Counted from the first letter of the stretch, positions 19,722-32,351 are shown. The stretch is 64,000 bases of DNA from Martelella mediterranea DSM 17316 (GCF_002043005.1 NZ_CP020330.1:2064001-2128000), one strand, 5' to 3'. Translations and numbers: made by a program. The notes: a model not told the origin generated them from the sequence alone.

Positions 19722-20108
19722 ATGAGTTTCTATTGGCCGGAGAGCTTCGTGGGTCAGGTCGCCCTGTTCATGGCGGTGGTGATCCTGATCTGGGGGCTGA
19801 TCGTGGCGCTGGCGCCGCTGCGCCTGATGGCGTTGACCGGGTTTTCGGGCCACAAGGTCGAAGATGGCGAAACGATCCATGTCCGCTCGCTGATCGGCGG
19901 CACCTATGCGGCAATGTCGCTGATGGCGCTGCTGTTCGATCAGCCGATGATCTACCGCACCTTCGGTCTCGCCCTGATATTCGGGTTTCTCACAAGGCTA
20001 TTGTGGATGGCGACGCTCAAGAGCCGGTCCATCAAGGGCGGTATATTCCTGGCCTGCCAGGCCGTGGCCGGGGTGTTCATGCTGCTCTACGGTCTTGGCT
20101 GGGCATAG
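19722..20108 (+). CDS. Small integral membrane protein (DUF4345-like)
   Basis: A 128-aa protein with four hydrophobic segments (about residues 8-30, 50-68, 70-92 and 102-124), most like DUF4345-type small membrane proteins, though the assignment is weak. The ATG at 19722 has GGAGGGTGTG upstream; an in-frame ATG at 19695 has no such site. It lies 55 nt after priA and about 340 nt before atpH. Function unknown. Confidence 0.65.
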   Translation: MSFYWPESFVGQVALFMAVVILIWGLIVALAPLRLMALTGFSGHKVEDGETIHVRSLIGGTYAAMSLMALLFDQPMIYRTFGLALIFGFLTRLLWMATLKSRSIKGGIFLACQAVAGVFMLLYGLGWA

Positions 20109-20444
20109 CGTGACCGGGTAAGCGGCAGGCGAGGCGCATCTGCCTCCTGCATGTGTCGGCGCGGCACGGTTTCCGTTTCGGGGAATAAATGTGCTTCGGC
20201 GGTTGCTGTAAAATCTCGTTTTTACAGGGCTTTTCGGAGATTGCGGCAAGAAACGCGCGCCAATGCTCCAAAGGGGCTTTGAGCGTGTTGCGAGTCGCTA
20301 TTACCTGTGCTAGACGGACCCCGACTATTGGGAAAGGCGGGTTTGATCACCGCAGTTCTCCTGGGGATATTGAAAAGTTCTAAGGGGTGGAAACGTCGGC
20401 AACAACCGCCGTTCCTACCGGTTAAAAAAAGGGAATCTGTGCCT
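20109..20444. other. 336-bp non-coding region before the F1-ATPase operon
   Basis: No credible gene is seen. The frame of atpH stays open through part of it but lacks coding character. It contains a perfect inverted repeat CTGTAAAA / TTTTACAG (20206-20213 and 20220-20227, 6-nt spacer). A possible weak promoter lies at 20288 (TTGCGA) with CTAGAC about 16 bp on. It presumably holds the promoter and a long leader of the atp operon. Confidence 0.5.
20206..20227. repeat. Inverted repeat upstream of the atp operon
   Basis: Eight-bp perfect arms CTGTAAAA and TTTTACAG with a 6-bp spacer. It could be an operator or, as RNA, a hairpin ending the preceding transcript. The short AT-rich stem and lack of a T-run make a strong terminator unlikely. 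Confidence 0.4.
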
Positions 20445-22540
<2,096 letters not shown>

Positions 22541-22563
22541 CACCAGACGGGGACTGAACACCC

Positions 22564-23442
22564 ATGGCTTCATTGAAGGATCTGAAGCTTCGCATTGCCT
22601 CGGTGAAGGCGACGCAGAAGATCACCAAGGCGATGCAGATGGTCGCCGCGGCGAAGCTGCGGCGCGCCCAGGAGGCCGCCGAGAATGCGCGGCCTTACAC
22701 CGAGCGCATGGCGACCGTGATGGCCGACCTGACGGCGGCTGTCGGCGAGGGCGAGGAAGTGCCCGCGCTGATGAAGGGCACCGGCAAGGACGATGTCCAC
22801 CTGCTGGTGGTCTGCACGGCCGAACGCGGCCTTTGCGGCGGCTTCAACGCGCAGATCGCCCGTCATGCCCGCCTGCATGCCCGCAAGCTGATTGCCGAGG
22901 GCAAGACGGTCAAGATCTTCAGCGTCGGCCGCAAGGGCTATGACGCACTGCGCCGCGAATTCGCCGACCTCGTCGTCGAGCGCAAGGATCTGCGTGACGT
23001 CCGCAAGATCGGTTTCGAAAATGCCGAGGATATCGGCAACCGCGTCATCGAGATGTTCGCAGCCGGCGAGTTCGACGTCTGCACGCTGTTCTATTCGGAG
23101 TTTCATTCGGTGATCTCGCAGGTCCCGACGGCGCTCCAGCTCATTCCCGCCGCTCCGCCCGCAGAGACGGAAGAGCGCGAGAGTGCGGCGCTTTACGAAT
23201 ACGAACCGAGCGCCGAGGCTATCCTTGACGATATCGTGCCGCTCAACATCCGCGTTCAGATTTTCCGGGCGCTTCTGGAAAATGTCGCTGGCGAGATGGG
23301 CGCGAAGATGAGCGCGATGGATAACGCCACGCGCAATGCCGGTGAGATGATCGACAAGCTGACGCTGTCCTACAACCGTCAGCGTCAGGAAAAGATCACC
23401 ACGGAACTGATTGAAATTATTTCCGGCGCGGAAGCGCTGTAA
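22564..23442 (+). CDS. atpG: ATP synthase F1 subunit gamma
   Basis: Central rotor shaft of F1, 292 aa. It has the conserved N-terminal coiled coil ([17 protein letters not shown]) and C-terminal [21 protein letters not shown], which fill the core of the alpha3-beta3 ring. The ATG is 23 nt after atpA and the gene ends 23 nt before atpD. Nothing unusual is seen. Confidence 0.97.
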   Translation: MASLKDLKLRIASVKATQKITKAMQMVAAAKLRRAQEAAENARPYTERMATVMADLTAAVGEGEEVPALMKGTGKDDVHLLVVCTAERGLCGGFNAQIARHARLHARKLIAEGKTVKIFSVGRKGYDALRREFADLVVERKDLRDVRKIGFENAEDIGNRVIEMFAAGEFDVCTLFYSEFHSVISQVPTALQLIPAAPPAETEERESAALYEYEPSAEAILDDIVPLNIRVQIFRALLENVAGEMGAKMSAMDNATRNAGEMIDKLTLSYNRQRQEKITTELIEIISGAEAL

Positions 23443-23450
23443 GAGCTTGA

Positions 23451-24902
<1,452 letters not shown>

Positions 24903-24973
24903 TTTTTTGAAACGGGGCGGCGCAAGCCGCCCGGTTCAACCGGTAATCTGTGAAGACGGGAAAGTAGAACGTC

Positions 24974-25378
24974 ATGGCTGACACGATGGTTTTCGAGCTG
25001 GTGACCCCCGAGAAGCTTCTGGCTTCTGCGGAGACGGATGCAGTGGTTATTCCGGCCTCCGAGGGTGAAATGACGGTCATGCCGAACCATGCGCCGACCA
25101 TGACCACGATCCGGCCGGGTCTGGTGAAATTCAAGAACCACGACGGCAAGGAACTCCAGTTTCTGGTGTTCCACGGCTTTGCCGATATCCAGGGCAAATC
25201 CTGCACGGTGCTGGCCGAAACAGCGGTGCCCGTCGGCGAGGCGAGCGGCGCGATTGAGGATCGCATCGCCACGCTGCGCAAGGAACTGGACGAGGCGAGC
25301 CATCACGAGCACAAGAACGCTCTGGAGCAGATGCTGGGCGAACTGACGCATCTGGGGCAGACTGTACTGCCTGCCTGA
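24974..25378 (+). CDS. atpC: ATP synthase F1 subunit epsilon
   Basis: Epsilon subunit, 134 aa. An N-terminal beta-sandwich (about residues 5-85, with the EGEMTVMPNHAP segment) contacts gamma and the c-ring, and a C-terminal helical hairpin can inhibit ATP hydrolysis. The ATG lies 71 nt after atpD, and the gene is followed by a clear terminator. Last gene of atpHAGDC. Confidence 0.95.
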   Translation: MADTMVFELVTPEKLLASAETDAVVIPASEGEMTVMPNHAPTMTTIRPGLVKFKNHDGKELQFLVFHGFADIQGKSCTVLAETAVPVGEASGAIEDRIATLRKELDEASHHEHKNALEQMLGELTHLGQTVLPA

Positions 25379-25407
25379 CGTCTTCTTCTATTCAAGACAT
25401 TGTTATT

Positions 25408-25436
25408 AAAGCCGCGGTTTATGCTGCGGCTTTTTT
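25408..25436 (+). terminator. Rho-independent terminator of the atpHAGDC operon
   Basis: AAAGCCGC (25408-25415) pairs with GCGGCTTT (25426-25433) over a 10-nt loop, followed by a run of T. It lies 29 nt after the atpC stop. Confidence 0.85.
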
Positions 25437-25546
25437 CGTTTCTCTGATATTCTACATGGACCGAGCGGCCGTCGGAGCCGCAATGGACGTGCTCGATATG
25501 ACCTTCCGTTCTGGTATGTCCGCCAACAAGATCAGGATGCGCGCCT

Positions 25547-27100
25547 TTGCACTGGCCGAAATTTGATAAGAGATATCTAAACGACGTCATCGTCATGATC
25601 ATTCTCGGCGTAATGGTGATGGCGTTGCTGGTGTCGATTGATTCTTTCGAACGCTTGCATGATTTTTCCCGGGCGCATGAGGATTGGCAGCTCGATGAGC
25701 TGTTTACGGGCTTTATGGTCGCCAGCCTGGGTCTGGCGATATTGTTGTGGCGGCGGTCAGGTGCGCTGCGCAAGGAGGTCGACCGGCGTCACAAGGCCGA
25801 GCGGTTGGCGCAGGCGCTCGCCAGACAGGATTCTTTGACGGGCCTGCCGAATCGACGCTCATTCGAGGAAGAGTTCGACCGTCGGCTAACGCGTGCGCGG
25901 CGCAAGACCGACGGGCTTGCAGTCTTGTTCATCGATTTCGACAGGTTCAAGCAGATCAACGACAATCTCGGCCACGAGGCCGGCGACCGCCTTCTGCAGG
26001 AGGTGGCCGAGCGACTGAAGAAGAGCCTGCGGCCACAGGACTTTCTCGGACGGCTTGGCGGTGACGAATTCGCAGCGCTTGTCGAAGGCGATGTGTCTGG
26101 CGATTTGACCGAACAGATCGCGGAACGTCTGCTTTCCGCGGTCGCCGTGCCTATAACGCTGCTTGGACGCGTGGTCACCCCCTCGGCCAGCATCGGCATC
26201 GCTGTCTATCCGCGCGATGGCGGTACCCGGGAGATGCTGCTGAAGAAGGCCGATGCGGCGATGTACAAGGCCAAGGAGGACGGTCGCAGGCGGTTTGTGG
26301 TGTATGATCCCGAAATTATCCACGCCGCGCGCGATCATCAGATGCTTGAGCTTGAACTGAAGGATGCGATTGCCAAGGGCGAGATCGTGCCATTCTATCA
26401 GTTGATCCGGAATTGCGAGAACGGTGCGGTGGGCACTGTGGAGGTTCTGGCGCGCTGGCGGCATCCAAACCTCGGTCTTCTGAGCGCTGGCGATTTTGTT
26501 CCGCTTGCCGAGGCGGCGGGGCTCATCCAGGAGATGTTCGAATCGGTGCTCGATCAGGCCTGCCGCGACGCGAGGGACTGGCCGGGCACGCCGGCAATTG
26601 CTGTCAATGTCACGCCCCATCAACTCGCCGACAAGGCATTCTCCGGAAAGCTGTTCTCCTTGCTTTCGCGGCATGGCTTCCCGGCCGCGCGGCTCGAGAT
26701 CGAGATCACCGAGGATGCGCTGATTGTCGATGTCGCCGCCACGCGTCGCTGTATCCGCAAGCTGAAGGAGCGGGGCGTGCGGGTCGTACTCGATGATTTC
26801 GGCACGGGCTATTCGAGCCTGCGGCAGTTGCGCGAACTGCCGTTCGACCGGGTCAAGATCGACCGCAGCTTTATCGCCGGCGTCGGCACGGACCGGCAGA
26901 GCGAGGAAATCGTGGTATCCACGATCAATCTTTGTCGGGCGCTGGGGCTGCAGACAGTTGCCGAGGGGATCGAGGACCAGGTTCAGGCGGACTGGATCTG
27001 CGCCCATGGCGCGGATGCCGCGCAGGGCTTTTTCTATGCCCGCCCGGCGCCCGCCGCGGAGGTTCTGGAAAAGCTGAAGGGTTTCAATCCGCGATCGTGA
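25547..27100 (+). CDS. Membrane GGDEF-EAL protein (cyclic di-GMP turnover)
   Basis: A 517-aa bifunctional-looking cyclic di-GMP enzyme. Two N-terminal membrane helices (about residues 14-32 and 53-69) are followed by a GGDEF domain with intact GGDEF (171-175) and an inhibitory-site RxxD (162-165). The C-terminal EAL domain has EVLAR at the EAL position, the conserved Asn (AVNVTP), EITED, DDFGTGYSSL, the VKIDRSF Lys, VAEGIE and AAQGFF. Both domains keep catalytic residues, so both may be active. The start is TTG 25547; an internal ATG at 25595 would shorten the N-terminus. Its 3' end overlaps the convergent WD40 gene by 17 nt. Confidence 0.9.
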   Translation: MHWPKFDKRYLNDVIVMIILGVMVMALLVSIDSFERLHDFSRAHEDWQLDELFTGFMVASLGLAILLWRRSGALRKEVDRRHKAERLAQALARQDSLTGLPNRRSFEEEFDRRLTRARRKTDGLAVLFIDFDRFKQINDNLGHEAGDRLLQEVAERLKKSLRPQDFLGRLGGDEFAALVEGDVSGDLTEQIAERLLSAVAVPITLLGRVVTPSASIGIAVYPRDGGTREMLLKKADAAMYKAKEDGRRRFVVYDPEIIHAARDHQMLELELKDAIAKGEIVPFYQLIRNCENGAVGTVEVLARWRHPNLGLLSAGDFVPLAEAAGLIQEMFESVLDQACRDARDWPGTPAIAVNVTPHQLADKAFSGKLFSLLSRHGFPAARLEIEITEDALIVDVAATRRCIRKLKERGVRVVLDDFGTGYSSLRQLRELPFDRVKIDRSFIAGVGTDRQSEEIVVSTINLCRALGLQTVAEGIEDQVQADWICAHGADAAQGFFYARPAPAAEVLEKLKGFNPRS

Positions 27101-28070
27101 TGATGCCGCAATCGCCGGCTTCGGAGGCAAAGGCGAGCCGTTTGCCGTCCTCATCCCAGGAAAGCGCGGAGATCGCGCCCTTGCCCGGCCGGCGCAGCAG
27201 CGCTTCCTTGCCGTCGGAAATCCTGACCGCCAGCACCATGCCGTCGACAAAGCCGATCGCAAGCATTTCTTCATGCGGGTGGAAGGCGACCTGGGTGACG
27301 AGGATATCCGAACGCGTCCCGAGCTCGAGCGGGGCCTTGCCCATCGGGCCGTCCTTGCCGGAAAACGGCCAGACGATCGCCGCCGGCGCGCCGGAGGTCG
27401 CGAGCCATTTTCCGCGCGGGCTCCACGACCATGACTTGACCTTGGCGGGGTAGCCGCTCATGCGCATGTCGCGAAAACCGTCCTTCGGCTTGCCGTCGAG
27501 TTTCCAGCCGTGCAGCGCGTTTTCCTGCATGGTGGTCACGAGGAAACGGCCGTCCGGCGAAAAGGCCGCACCGAGATGGGCGCCTTTCCAGGGCAGCCAG
27601 ATCGCGGGCGCGGCGCCGCCGACCCAGCGCAGGCTGACGCCGTCATAGCGGGCAACGGCAATTCTCAGCCCCTTCGGCGCGAAGGCGATGCCCTCGACGC
27701 TGCGCTCCTCCGGAAAGCTCACGGTCTTGCCATCGGCAATCACCCGCGACTCGCGGCCTACGGCATAGGCAACCGCGCCCTGCGGCCCGCCGGCGACGAC
27801 CGAGATCCACTTGCGTGGCTCGTTTGCGAGTTCTGTGAGGGAACCATCTGCGGAGATGCGCAGCACCCGCCCATCCTCGCCGCCGGTGATCAGAGAGCGG
27901 CTGAAGGGATCACGGATGCAGGTCAGCAATCCGTCATGAGCCTCGGTAACCTTCTCGCCCTCGTCCAGCCTGTGGATCGTGCCGGAAGCGGTGGCGAAAA
28001 ACGGCACGCCGCCAAGAAAGGCGGCGGCGATGACATGGTCGTCGATGTCGAAGGGCGCGACGCTCGGCAT
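27084..28070 (-). CDS. WD40-repeat protein linked to the COG0523 metallochaperone
   Basis: A 328-aa cytoplasmic protein built of WD40-like beta-propeller blades, with recurring GGEDGRV, FSPDGRFL, WSPRGKWLAT, FHPHEEMLAIGF and WDEDGKRLAFAS segments. No signal peptide is seen. Its ATG at 28070 overlaps the last base of the upstream COG0523 stop (TAATG), so the two are coupled and probably work together. The propeller could be a docking platform for the GTPase or its client. I know of no defined function. Confidence 0.8.
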   Translation of the reverse strand: MPSVAPFDIDDHVIAAAFLGGVPFFATASGTIHRLDEGEKVTEAHDGLLTCIRDPFSRSLITGGEDGRVLRISADGSLTELANEPRKWISVVAGGPQGAVAYAVGRESRVIADGKTVSFPEERSVEGIAFAPKGLRIAVARYDGVSLRWVGGAAPAIWLPWKGAHLGAAFSPDGRFLVTTMQENALHGWKLDGKPKDGFRDMRMSGYPAKVKSWSWSPRGKWLATSGAPAAIVWPFSGKDGPMGKAPLELGTRSDILVTQVAFHPHEEMLAIGFVDGMVLAVRISDGKEALLRRPGKGAISALSWDEDGKRLAFASEAGDCGIITIAD

Positions 28071-29143
28071 TACGACTTGGCCTCGCAGGCGCGGAAGCTC
28101 TTCTCAAGCTTGTCGCGGTCGAGCTCGCGCCCGATGAACACAAGCCGGCTTTCACGGGCCTCGCCATCCTTCCATGCGCGCTGGTGATCGCCCTCGATGA
28201 TCATGTGAACGCCCTGCACGACATAGCGCTCGGGGTCGTTCTTGAAGGCGATAATGCCCTTGAGGCGCAGAATGTTCGGCCCCTGGTTCTGGGTGACCGA
28301 CTGGATCCACGGGAAGAACCGGTTGGGATCGAGCTCGCCGCCGCGCAGCGAGACCGACTGTACCGTCACGTCATGATGATCGGACAGGCCGTGGTGGTGG
28401 TGATGGTCGTGATCATGGTCATGATGGTGGTGATGATGGTCGTGGTCGCAATCCGGGCCGCATTCGTGGTCATGATCGTGATGGTCGTCATGATCGAGGA
28501 AGTGGGGATCGTCGGCGAGCACATGCTGCAGGTCGAAGGCGTTCTGGCCGAGAATGTTATTGAGGTCTATGCTCGAGCGTTCCGTGTGATGGATCTTCGC
28601 TGCCGGGTTGATGGCGCGCACCAGGCGTTCGACATTGGCGAGCTCCTCGGCGCTGACGAGGTCGGTCTTGTTCAGGAGCACGATGTCGGCGAAGGCGATC
28701 TGGTCCTCGGCCTCGCGGCTGTCCTTGAGGCGCAGCGGCAGGTGTTTGGCGTCGACCAGCGTGATCACGGCGTCGAGCGCGGTCTTGGCGCGGACATCGT
28801 CATCCATGAAGAAGGTCTGGGCCACGGGAACGGGGTCGGCAAGGCCGGTGGTTTCCACGATGATGCCGTCGAAGCGCGGGCGACGCATCAGGCCTTCGAC
28901 CACACGGATCAGGTCGCCGCGCACCGTGCAGCACACACAGCCATTGTTCATCTCGTAGATTTCCTCGTCGGATTCCACGATCAGGTCGTTGTCGATGCCG
29001 ATCTCGCCGAACTCATTGACGATCACCGCATATTGCTTGCCGTGGTTTTCAGAGAGGATGCGGTTCAGAAGCGTGGTCTTGCCGGAGCCGAGATAGCCGG
29101 TCAGCACGGTCACGGGAATGGGCTTTGCGAGCGTTTCGGTCAT
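28070..29143 (-). CDS. COG0523/CobW-family GTPase, likely zinc metallochaperone
   Basis: G3E-family GTPase of 357 aa. Walker A is GYLGSGKTT, the family metal site CVCC lies at residues 69-72, NKTD at 158-161, and a C-terminal CobW_C domain follows. Residues 214-257 are an extreme His/Asp-rich stretch that should bind divalent metal. COG0523 proteins deliver zinc or other metals to client enzymes, often under zinc limitation. AAGGA precedes the ATG. I see no clear Zur box upstream. It is co-transcribed with the WD40 gene. Zinc specificity is inferred. Confidence 0.87.
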   Translation of the reverse strand: MTETLAKPIPVTVLTGYLGSGKTTLLNRILSENHGKQYAVIVNEFGEIGIDNDLIVESDEEIYEMNNGCVCCTVRGDLIRVVEGLMRRPRFDGIIVETTGLADPVPVAQTFFMDDDVRAKTALDAVITLVDAKHLPLRLKDSREAEDQIAFADIVLLNKTDLVSAEELANVERLVRAINPAAKIHHTERSSIDLNNILGQNAFDLQHVLADDPHFLDHDDHHDHDHECGPDCDHDHHHHHHDHDHDHHHHHGLSDHHDVTVQSVSLRGGELDPNRFFPWIQSVTQNQGPNILRLKGIIAFKNDPERYVVQGVHMIIEGDHQRAWKDGEARESRLVFIGRELDRDKLEKSFRACEAKS

Positions 29144-29361
29144 GGATCAATCCTTGAAGCGGACCTTGAGAGGGCGTTTGCGCCTATATAAGGAGCGCAG
29201 CAGGGAGGAGCAAGAAGGCGGTGGGGATGAGCCATCCCTGTTGATAAGACGCGGCGATTAAAACGATTGTAGATGCACAGTTGAAATAGCCAAGATTTTT
29301 GTTTAAAAAATTTAAATGAACGCGGCGCAGAGGGGCGCCGCACGTCAATTCGGAGTATGTC

Positions 29362-30402
29362 GTGGCTCAGAAAGTCAAACTCTCCACCATCGCGGAGTCG
29401 CTGGGCATCTCGACGGCCACGGTCTCGCTGGCGTTGCGCGACAGTCCGCTGGTGGCGGCGGCAACGCGCGACCGGATCAAGGAACAGGCCCGCGCGCTCG
29501 GCTATATCTACAATCGCCGCGCGGCGAGCCTGCGCACCTCGCGCTCCGGCATTATAGGGGTGGTGGTGCATGACATCATGAACCCGTTCTACGGCGAGAT
29601 CCTGAAGGCGATCGAGAGCGAGCTCGACCGCAACCAGCATACATTCATCCTCTCCAACCATTACGATTCGGTCGAAAAGCAGCGCAACTTCATCGAGACG
29701 CTGCTGCAGCTCGGCGGCGACGGCGTGATCATGTCGCCGGCGATCGGCACGCCGGCCACCGATGTTCAGCTTGCCGAGGATAACGGCATGCCGGCGATTT
29801 TCGTGGCGCGCACGCTGGAAGAACTCGACCTGCCGACCTATCGCGGCGATGACAGCTACGGCATCGCGCTTGCGACCAACCACTTGATCGGTCTCGGCCA
29901 TCGCTGCATCGCGATGATCGGCGGGACCGACCAGACGTCGACGGGCCGTGACCGCTATGCCGGGTACGTGAATGCGCTGAAGAAGGCCGGAATTCCGGTC
30001 GATCCGGGCCTGCGCATTCCCGGGCCGCGCTCCAAGCAGGGCGGATTCGAGGCGGCGGTGCATTTCCTGTCGCTGCCGCAGAAGCCGACGGCCGCGGTAT
30101 GCTGGAACGATCTGGTGGCGATCGGCCTGATGAACGGCATTTCCCGCGCCGGGCTGACGCCGGGCGTCGACATTTCCGTCACCGGCTATGACGATCTCGA
30201 GGAAGCCTCGATCGCCACGCCATCGCTGACGACCGTTTGGAACGGCCAGGCCGAGGTCGGCCGGCTTGCCGCGCGCGCGCTGCTCGACCGGCTCGCGGGT
30301 TCCAGCGCGCCGAACGGCATGCATCTGATCAAGCCGGAGATGCGCATCCGCCAATCCACCGGTCCCCATCGCGAGACCGCGGACAACCCGCTCGCGGTCT
30401 AA
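29362..30402 (+). CDS. LacI-family transcriptional regulator
   Basis: A 346-aa LacI/GalR protein with an N-terminal helix-turn-helix (TIAESLGISTATVSLALRD) and an effector domain of the periplasmic-binding fold. The start is GTG 29362, which gives the normal N-terminus. The 218 nt upstream are AT-rich, with TTTAAA-AAA-TTTAAA near the start. It is followed 35 nt later by a 2-hydroxyacid dehydrogenase gene on the same strand, which it probably controls. The effector is unknown. Confidence 0.92.
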   Translation: MAQKVKLSTIAESLGISTATVSLALRDSPLVAAATRDRIKEQARALGYIYNRRAASLRTSRSGIIGVVVHDIMNPFYGEILKAIESELDRNQHTFILSNHYDSVEKQRNFIETLLQLGGDGVIMSPAIGTPATDVQLAEDNGMPAIFVARTLEELDLPTYRGDDSYGIALATNHLIGLGHRCIAMIGGTDQTSTGRDRYAGYVNALKKAGIPVDPGLRIPGPRSKQGGFEAAVHFLSLPQKPTAAVCWNDLVAIGLMNGISRAGLTPGVDISVTGYDDLEEASIATPSLTTVWNGQAEVGRLAARALLDRLAGSSAPNGMHLIKPEMRIRQSTGPHRETADNPLAV

Positions 30403-30437
30403 TTCATCATTCAGAAAAAAATACCCTCGGAGGCCCC

Positions 30438-31397
30438 ATGCCCAAACCCGCCGTGCTGCTGTCGCAAAAGCTGAACAAGTTCATCGAAGAGGCGCTCGCC
30501 GATGATTACGACCTGCTGGACATGCCGCAGGAGGGCGTGAACGCGCTCGGTGCCCGCGCGAATGATATCCGCGCGGTGATTGCCTTTGGCGGGTTTTCGG
30601 CGGAGCAGATGGACGCGCTGCCGAACCTTGAAATCATCACCTGCCCCGGCGTTGGCTATGACGGCATCAATACCGACCATGCCGCAAGCCGCGGCATCAT
30701 CATCACCCACACGCCGAATGTGCTGAACGATGAGGTGGCCGACACGGCGGTGGCGCTGCTGCTCAACACGGTGCGGCAGTTCTATTTTGCCGAAAAGTGG
30801 GTGCGCGACGGCCGCTGGGAGCGCGATGGCGCATTCGAGCTTTCGCCGTTCTCGCTCAAGGGGCGCAAGGTCGGGCTTTACGGCCTCGGCCGGATCGGCG
30901 AGGAGATCGCGGCGCGCCTGGAGCCGTTCAAGGTCGAGATTTCCTATCACACCCGCAGCCCGAAAAAGGGCGTGGCCTATGCCTATCACCCGACGCTCGC
31001 CTCGCTGGCGGACGCCGTGGATACGCTGATTGCCATCGTTCCGAAAACCGACGAAACCCACAAGACCATCAACGCCGATATCCTGAAAGCGCTGGGCCCG
31101 AACGGCATCCTCATCAATGTCGGCCGTGGATGGACCGTGGACGAGGACGATCTGATCGCGGCCCTTGAGGCCGGCACGCTCGGCGGCGCGGGCCTCGACG
31201 TGTTCTATGACGAGCCGCACGTGCCGGAAAAGCTTCTGAGTTTCGACACGGTCAGCGTCCTGCCGCATGTCGCCTCGGCCTCCGTCGCCACCCGCCGCGC
31301 CATGGCCCAGCTTGTCGCCGACAATCTGAAATCCTGGTTCGCCGAAGGCCGCCCGGTCACCCCGGTCCCGGAAACGCCGTTCACGCCGAAAGTGTAA
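30438..31397 (+). CDS. D-2-hydroxyacid dehydrogenase (hydroxypyruvate/glyoxylate reductase-like)
   Basis: NAD(P)-dependent D-isomer-specific 2-hydroxyacid dehydrogenase of 319 aa. The nucleotide-binding motif is GLGRIG, the catalytic Arg is in NVGRGWTVDE, the Glu in FYDEP and the His in LPHVAS. The ATG at 30438 follows CGGAGG; the open frame to 30237 is inside the LacI gene and is discarded. It likely reduces glyoxylate, hydroxypyruvate or 2-ketogluconate. The sequence does not separate these. Confidence 0.9.
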   Translation: MPKPAVLLSQKLNKFIEEALADDYDLLDMPQEGVNALGARANDIRAVIAFGGFSAEQMDALPNLEIITCPGVGYDGINTDHAASRGIIITHTPNVLNDEVADTAVALLLNTVRQFYFAEKWVRDGRWERDGAFELSPFSLKGRKVGLYGLGRIGEEIAARLEPFKVEISYHTRSPKKGVAYAYHPTLASLADAVDTLIAIVPKTDETHKTINADILKALGPNGILINVGRGWTVDEDDLIAALEAGTLGGAGLDVFYDEPHVPEKLLSFDTVSVLPHVASASVATRRAMAQLVADNLKSWFAEGRPVTPVPETPFTPKV

Positions 31398-31406
31398 GAC
31401 TGAAGT

Positions 31407-31841
31407 TTACGATTGCCGCTTTCTGGCCGCGATGATCTTCTGCATGAGTGAGATGAATTCTGCGCTCTCCTCGTCCGAAAGGGCGAGGAGAGCGTCTTCG
31501 TTTTCCGCCGTGGCGGCGGCGATCGCGGGATCGCGCAGGGCGCGCGCGCGCTCCGTCAGCCGGATGCGCTGAACGCGGCCGTCCCCTGGGTCCTTTTCCC
31601 GCCTGATCAACCCGTCGCGTTCCATGCGGGACAGGGTGTTGGCCATGGTCGCCTGCTCGATATCGAGCCGTTCCACCAACTGCTTCTGCGTCAGTCCGTC
31701 ATTTTCCCACAATTCCAGCAGCGCCGGGAAGGTGCCGGTCGTCAGCCCGAGCGGCCGGATGCGGGCGGCAAGCCCGCGCTCGAGAAGCCGCGCGAGGTGG
31801 TTGGTGAGATAGCCGGCCGACAAGTCTTTGAAAAAGGTCAT
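31407..31841 (-). CDS. MarR-family transcriptional regulator
   Basis: Winged-helix repressor of 144 aa from ATG 31841 (MTFFKDL). The wHTH core reads LTQKQLVERLDIEQATMANTLSRMERDGLI, with a wing containing REKDPGDGRVQ. An upstream ATG at 31862 is in frame but lies inside an inverted-repeat operator and has no ribosome site. Two tandem operators stand between this gene and the divergent membrane-protein gene, so autorepression and control of that gene are likely. The ligand is unknown. Confidence 0.88.
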   Translation of the reverse strand: MTFFKDLSAGYLTNHLARLLERGLAARIRPLGLTTGTFPALLELWENDGLTQKQLVERLDIEQATMANTLSRMERDGLIRREKDPGDGRVQRIRLTERARALRDPAIAAATAENEDALLALSDEESAEFISLMQKIIAARKRQS

Positions 31842-31858
31842 AAGCACCAATAGCAATT

Positions 31859-31874
31859 GCATAGCTTGCTATGC
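31859..31874. promoter_or_regulatory. MarR-type operator 1
   Basis: GCATAGC-TT-GCTATGC, a 7-bp perfect inverted repeat. It shares the core ATAGCTTGCTAT with operator 2 and lies just upstream of the preferred marR start. Confidence 0.75.
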
Positions 31875-31880
31875 AATGAT

Positions 31881-31896
31881 ATATAGCTTGCTATAT
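31881..31896. promoter_or_regulatory. MarR-type operator 2
   Basis: ATATAGC-TT-GCTATAT, a perfect inverted repeat with the same core as operator 1. The centres are 22 bp apart, two helical turns, placing two dimers on one DNA face. It overlaps the AT-rich likely promoter region of the rightward gene. Confidence 0.75.
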
Positions 31897-31916
31897 AAAT
31901 TGACAGGAGCATGATC

Positions 31917-32351
31917 ATGCTGAAGACTTTGCATCCCGTGGCCGGCGCGTTCGCGCTTGTGCTCATCACCACATTCTGGCTCTCGACCGTTATGGCGGAG
32001 GTCTTCGCCGGCCCCGAACTGGTGGCGCTGGTCAAGGCCGCTATCCCCTGGGGCTTTCTGCTGCTGGTGCCGCTTCTGGCACTGGCGGGCGTTTCGGGCT
32101 TTCGTCTTGCGGGAAAAATGCGCGGGCCGCTGGTCGCGGCAAAGCGCAGGCGTATGCCGATCATCGCCGCCAACGGTATCGTCGTGCTGATCCCCTGCGC
32201 GCTGTTCCTCGCGTCAAAGGCGGAAGCGGGCGCGTTTGACGCATCGTTTTATGCCGTGCAGGCAATCGAACTCGTCTTCGGCGCGATCAATATCGCGCTG
32301 ATGGCGATGAACATGCGCGACGGATTGCGGATGAAGGGGCGGCGGCGCTGA
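31917..32351 (+). CDS. Small integral membrane protein under MarR control
   Basis: A 144-aa protein with four hydrophobic helices (about residues 7-28, 41-62, 82-102 and 112-132) separated by a basic loop (KMRGPLVAAKRRR). It has no recognisable enzymatic motif. ATG 31917 is preferred to 31911 because AGGAG is about 8 nt before it. It is divergent from the marR gene across two operators, so it is probably the regulated target. Function unknown. Confidence 0.7.
   Translation: MLKTLHPVAGAFALVLITTFWLSTVMAEVFAGPELVALVKAAIPWGFLLLVPLLALAGVSGFRLAGKMRGPLVAAKRRRMPIIAANGIVVLIPCALFLASKAEAGAFDASFYAVQAIELVFGAINIALMAMNMRDGLRMKGRRR

Noticed and set aside
20307-20444. N-terminal extension of atpH
   Set aside because: The GTG at 20445 gives the conserved delta-subunit N-terminus with a ribosome site. 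The extension has no homologous character.
25595-27100. Internal ATG as start of the GGDEF-EAL protein
   Set aside because: Kept only as an alternative. The upstream residues (KRYLNDVIVM) look like coding sequence, so the TTG start was retained.
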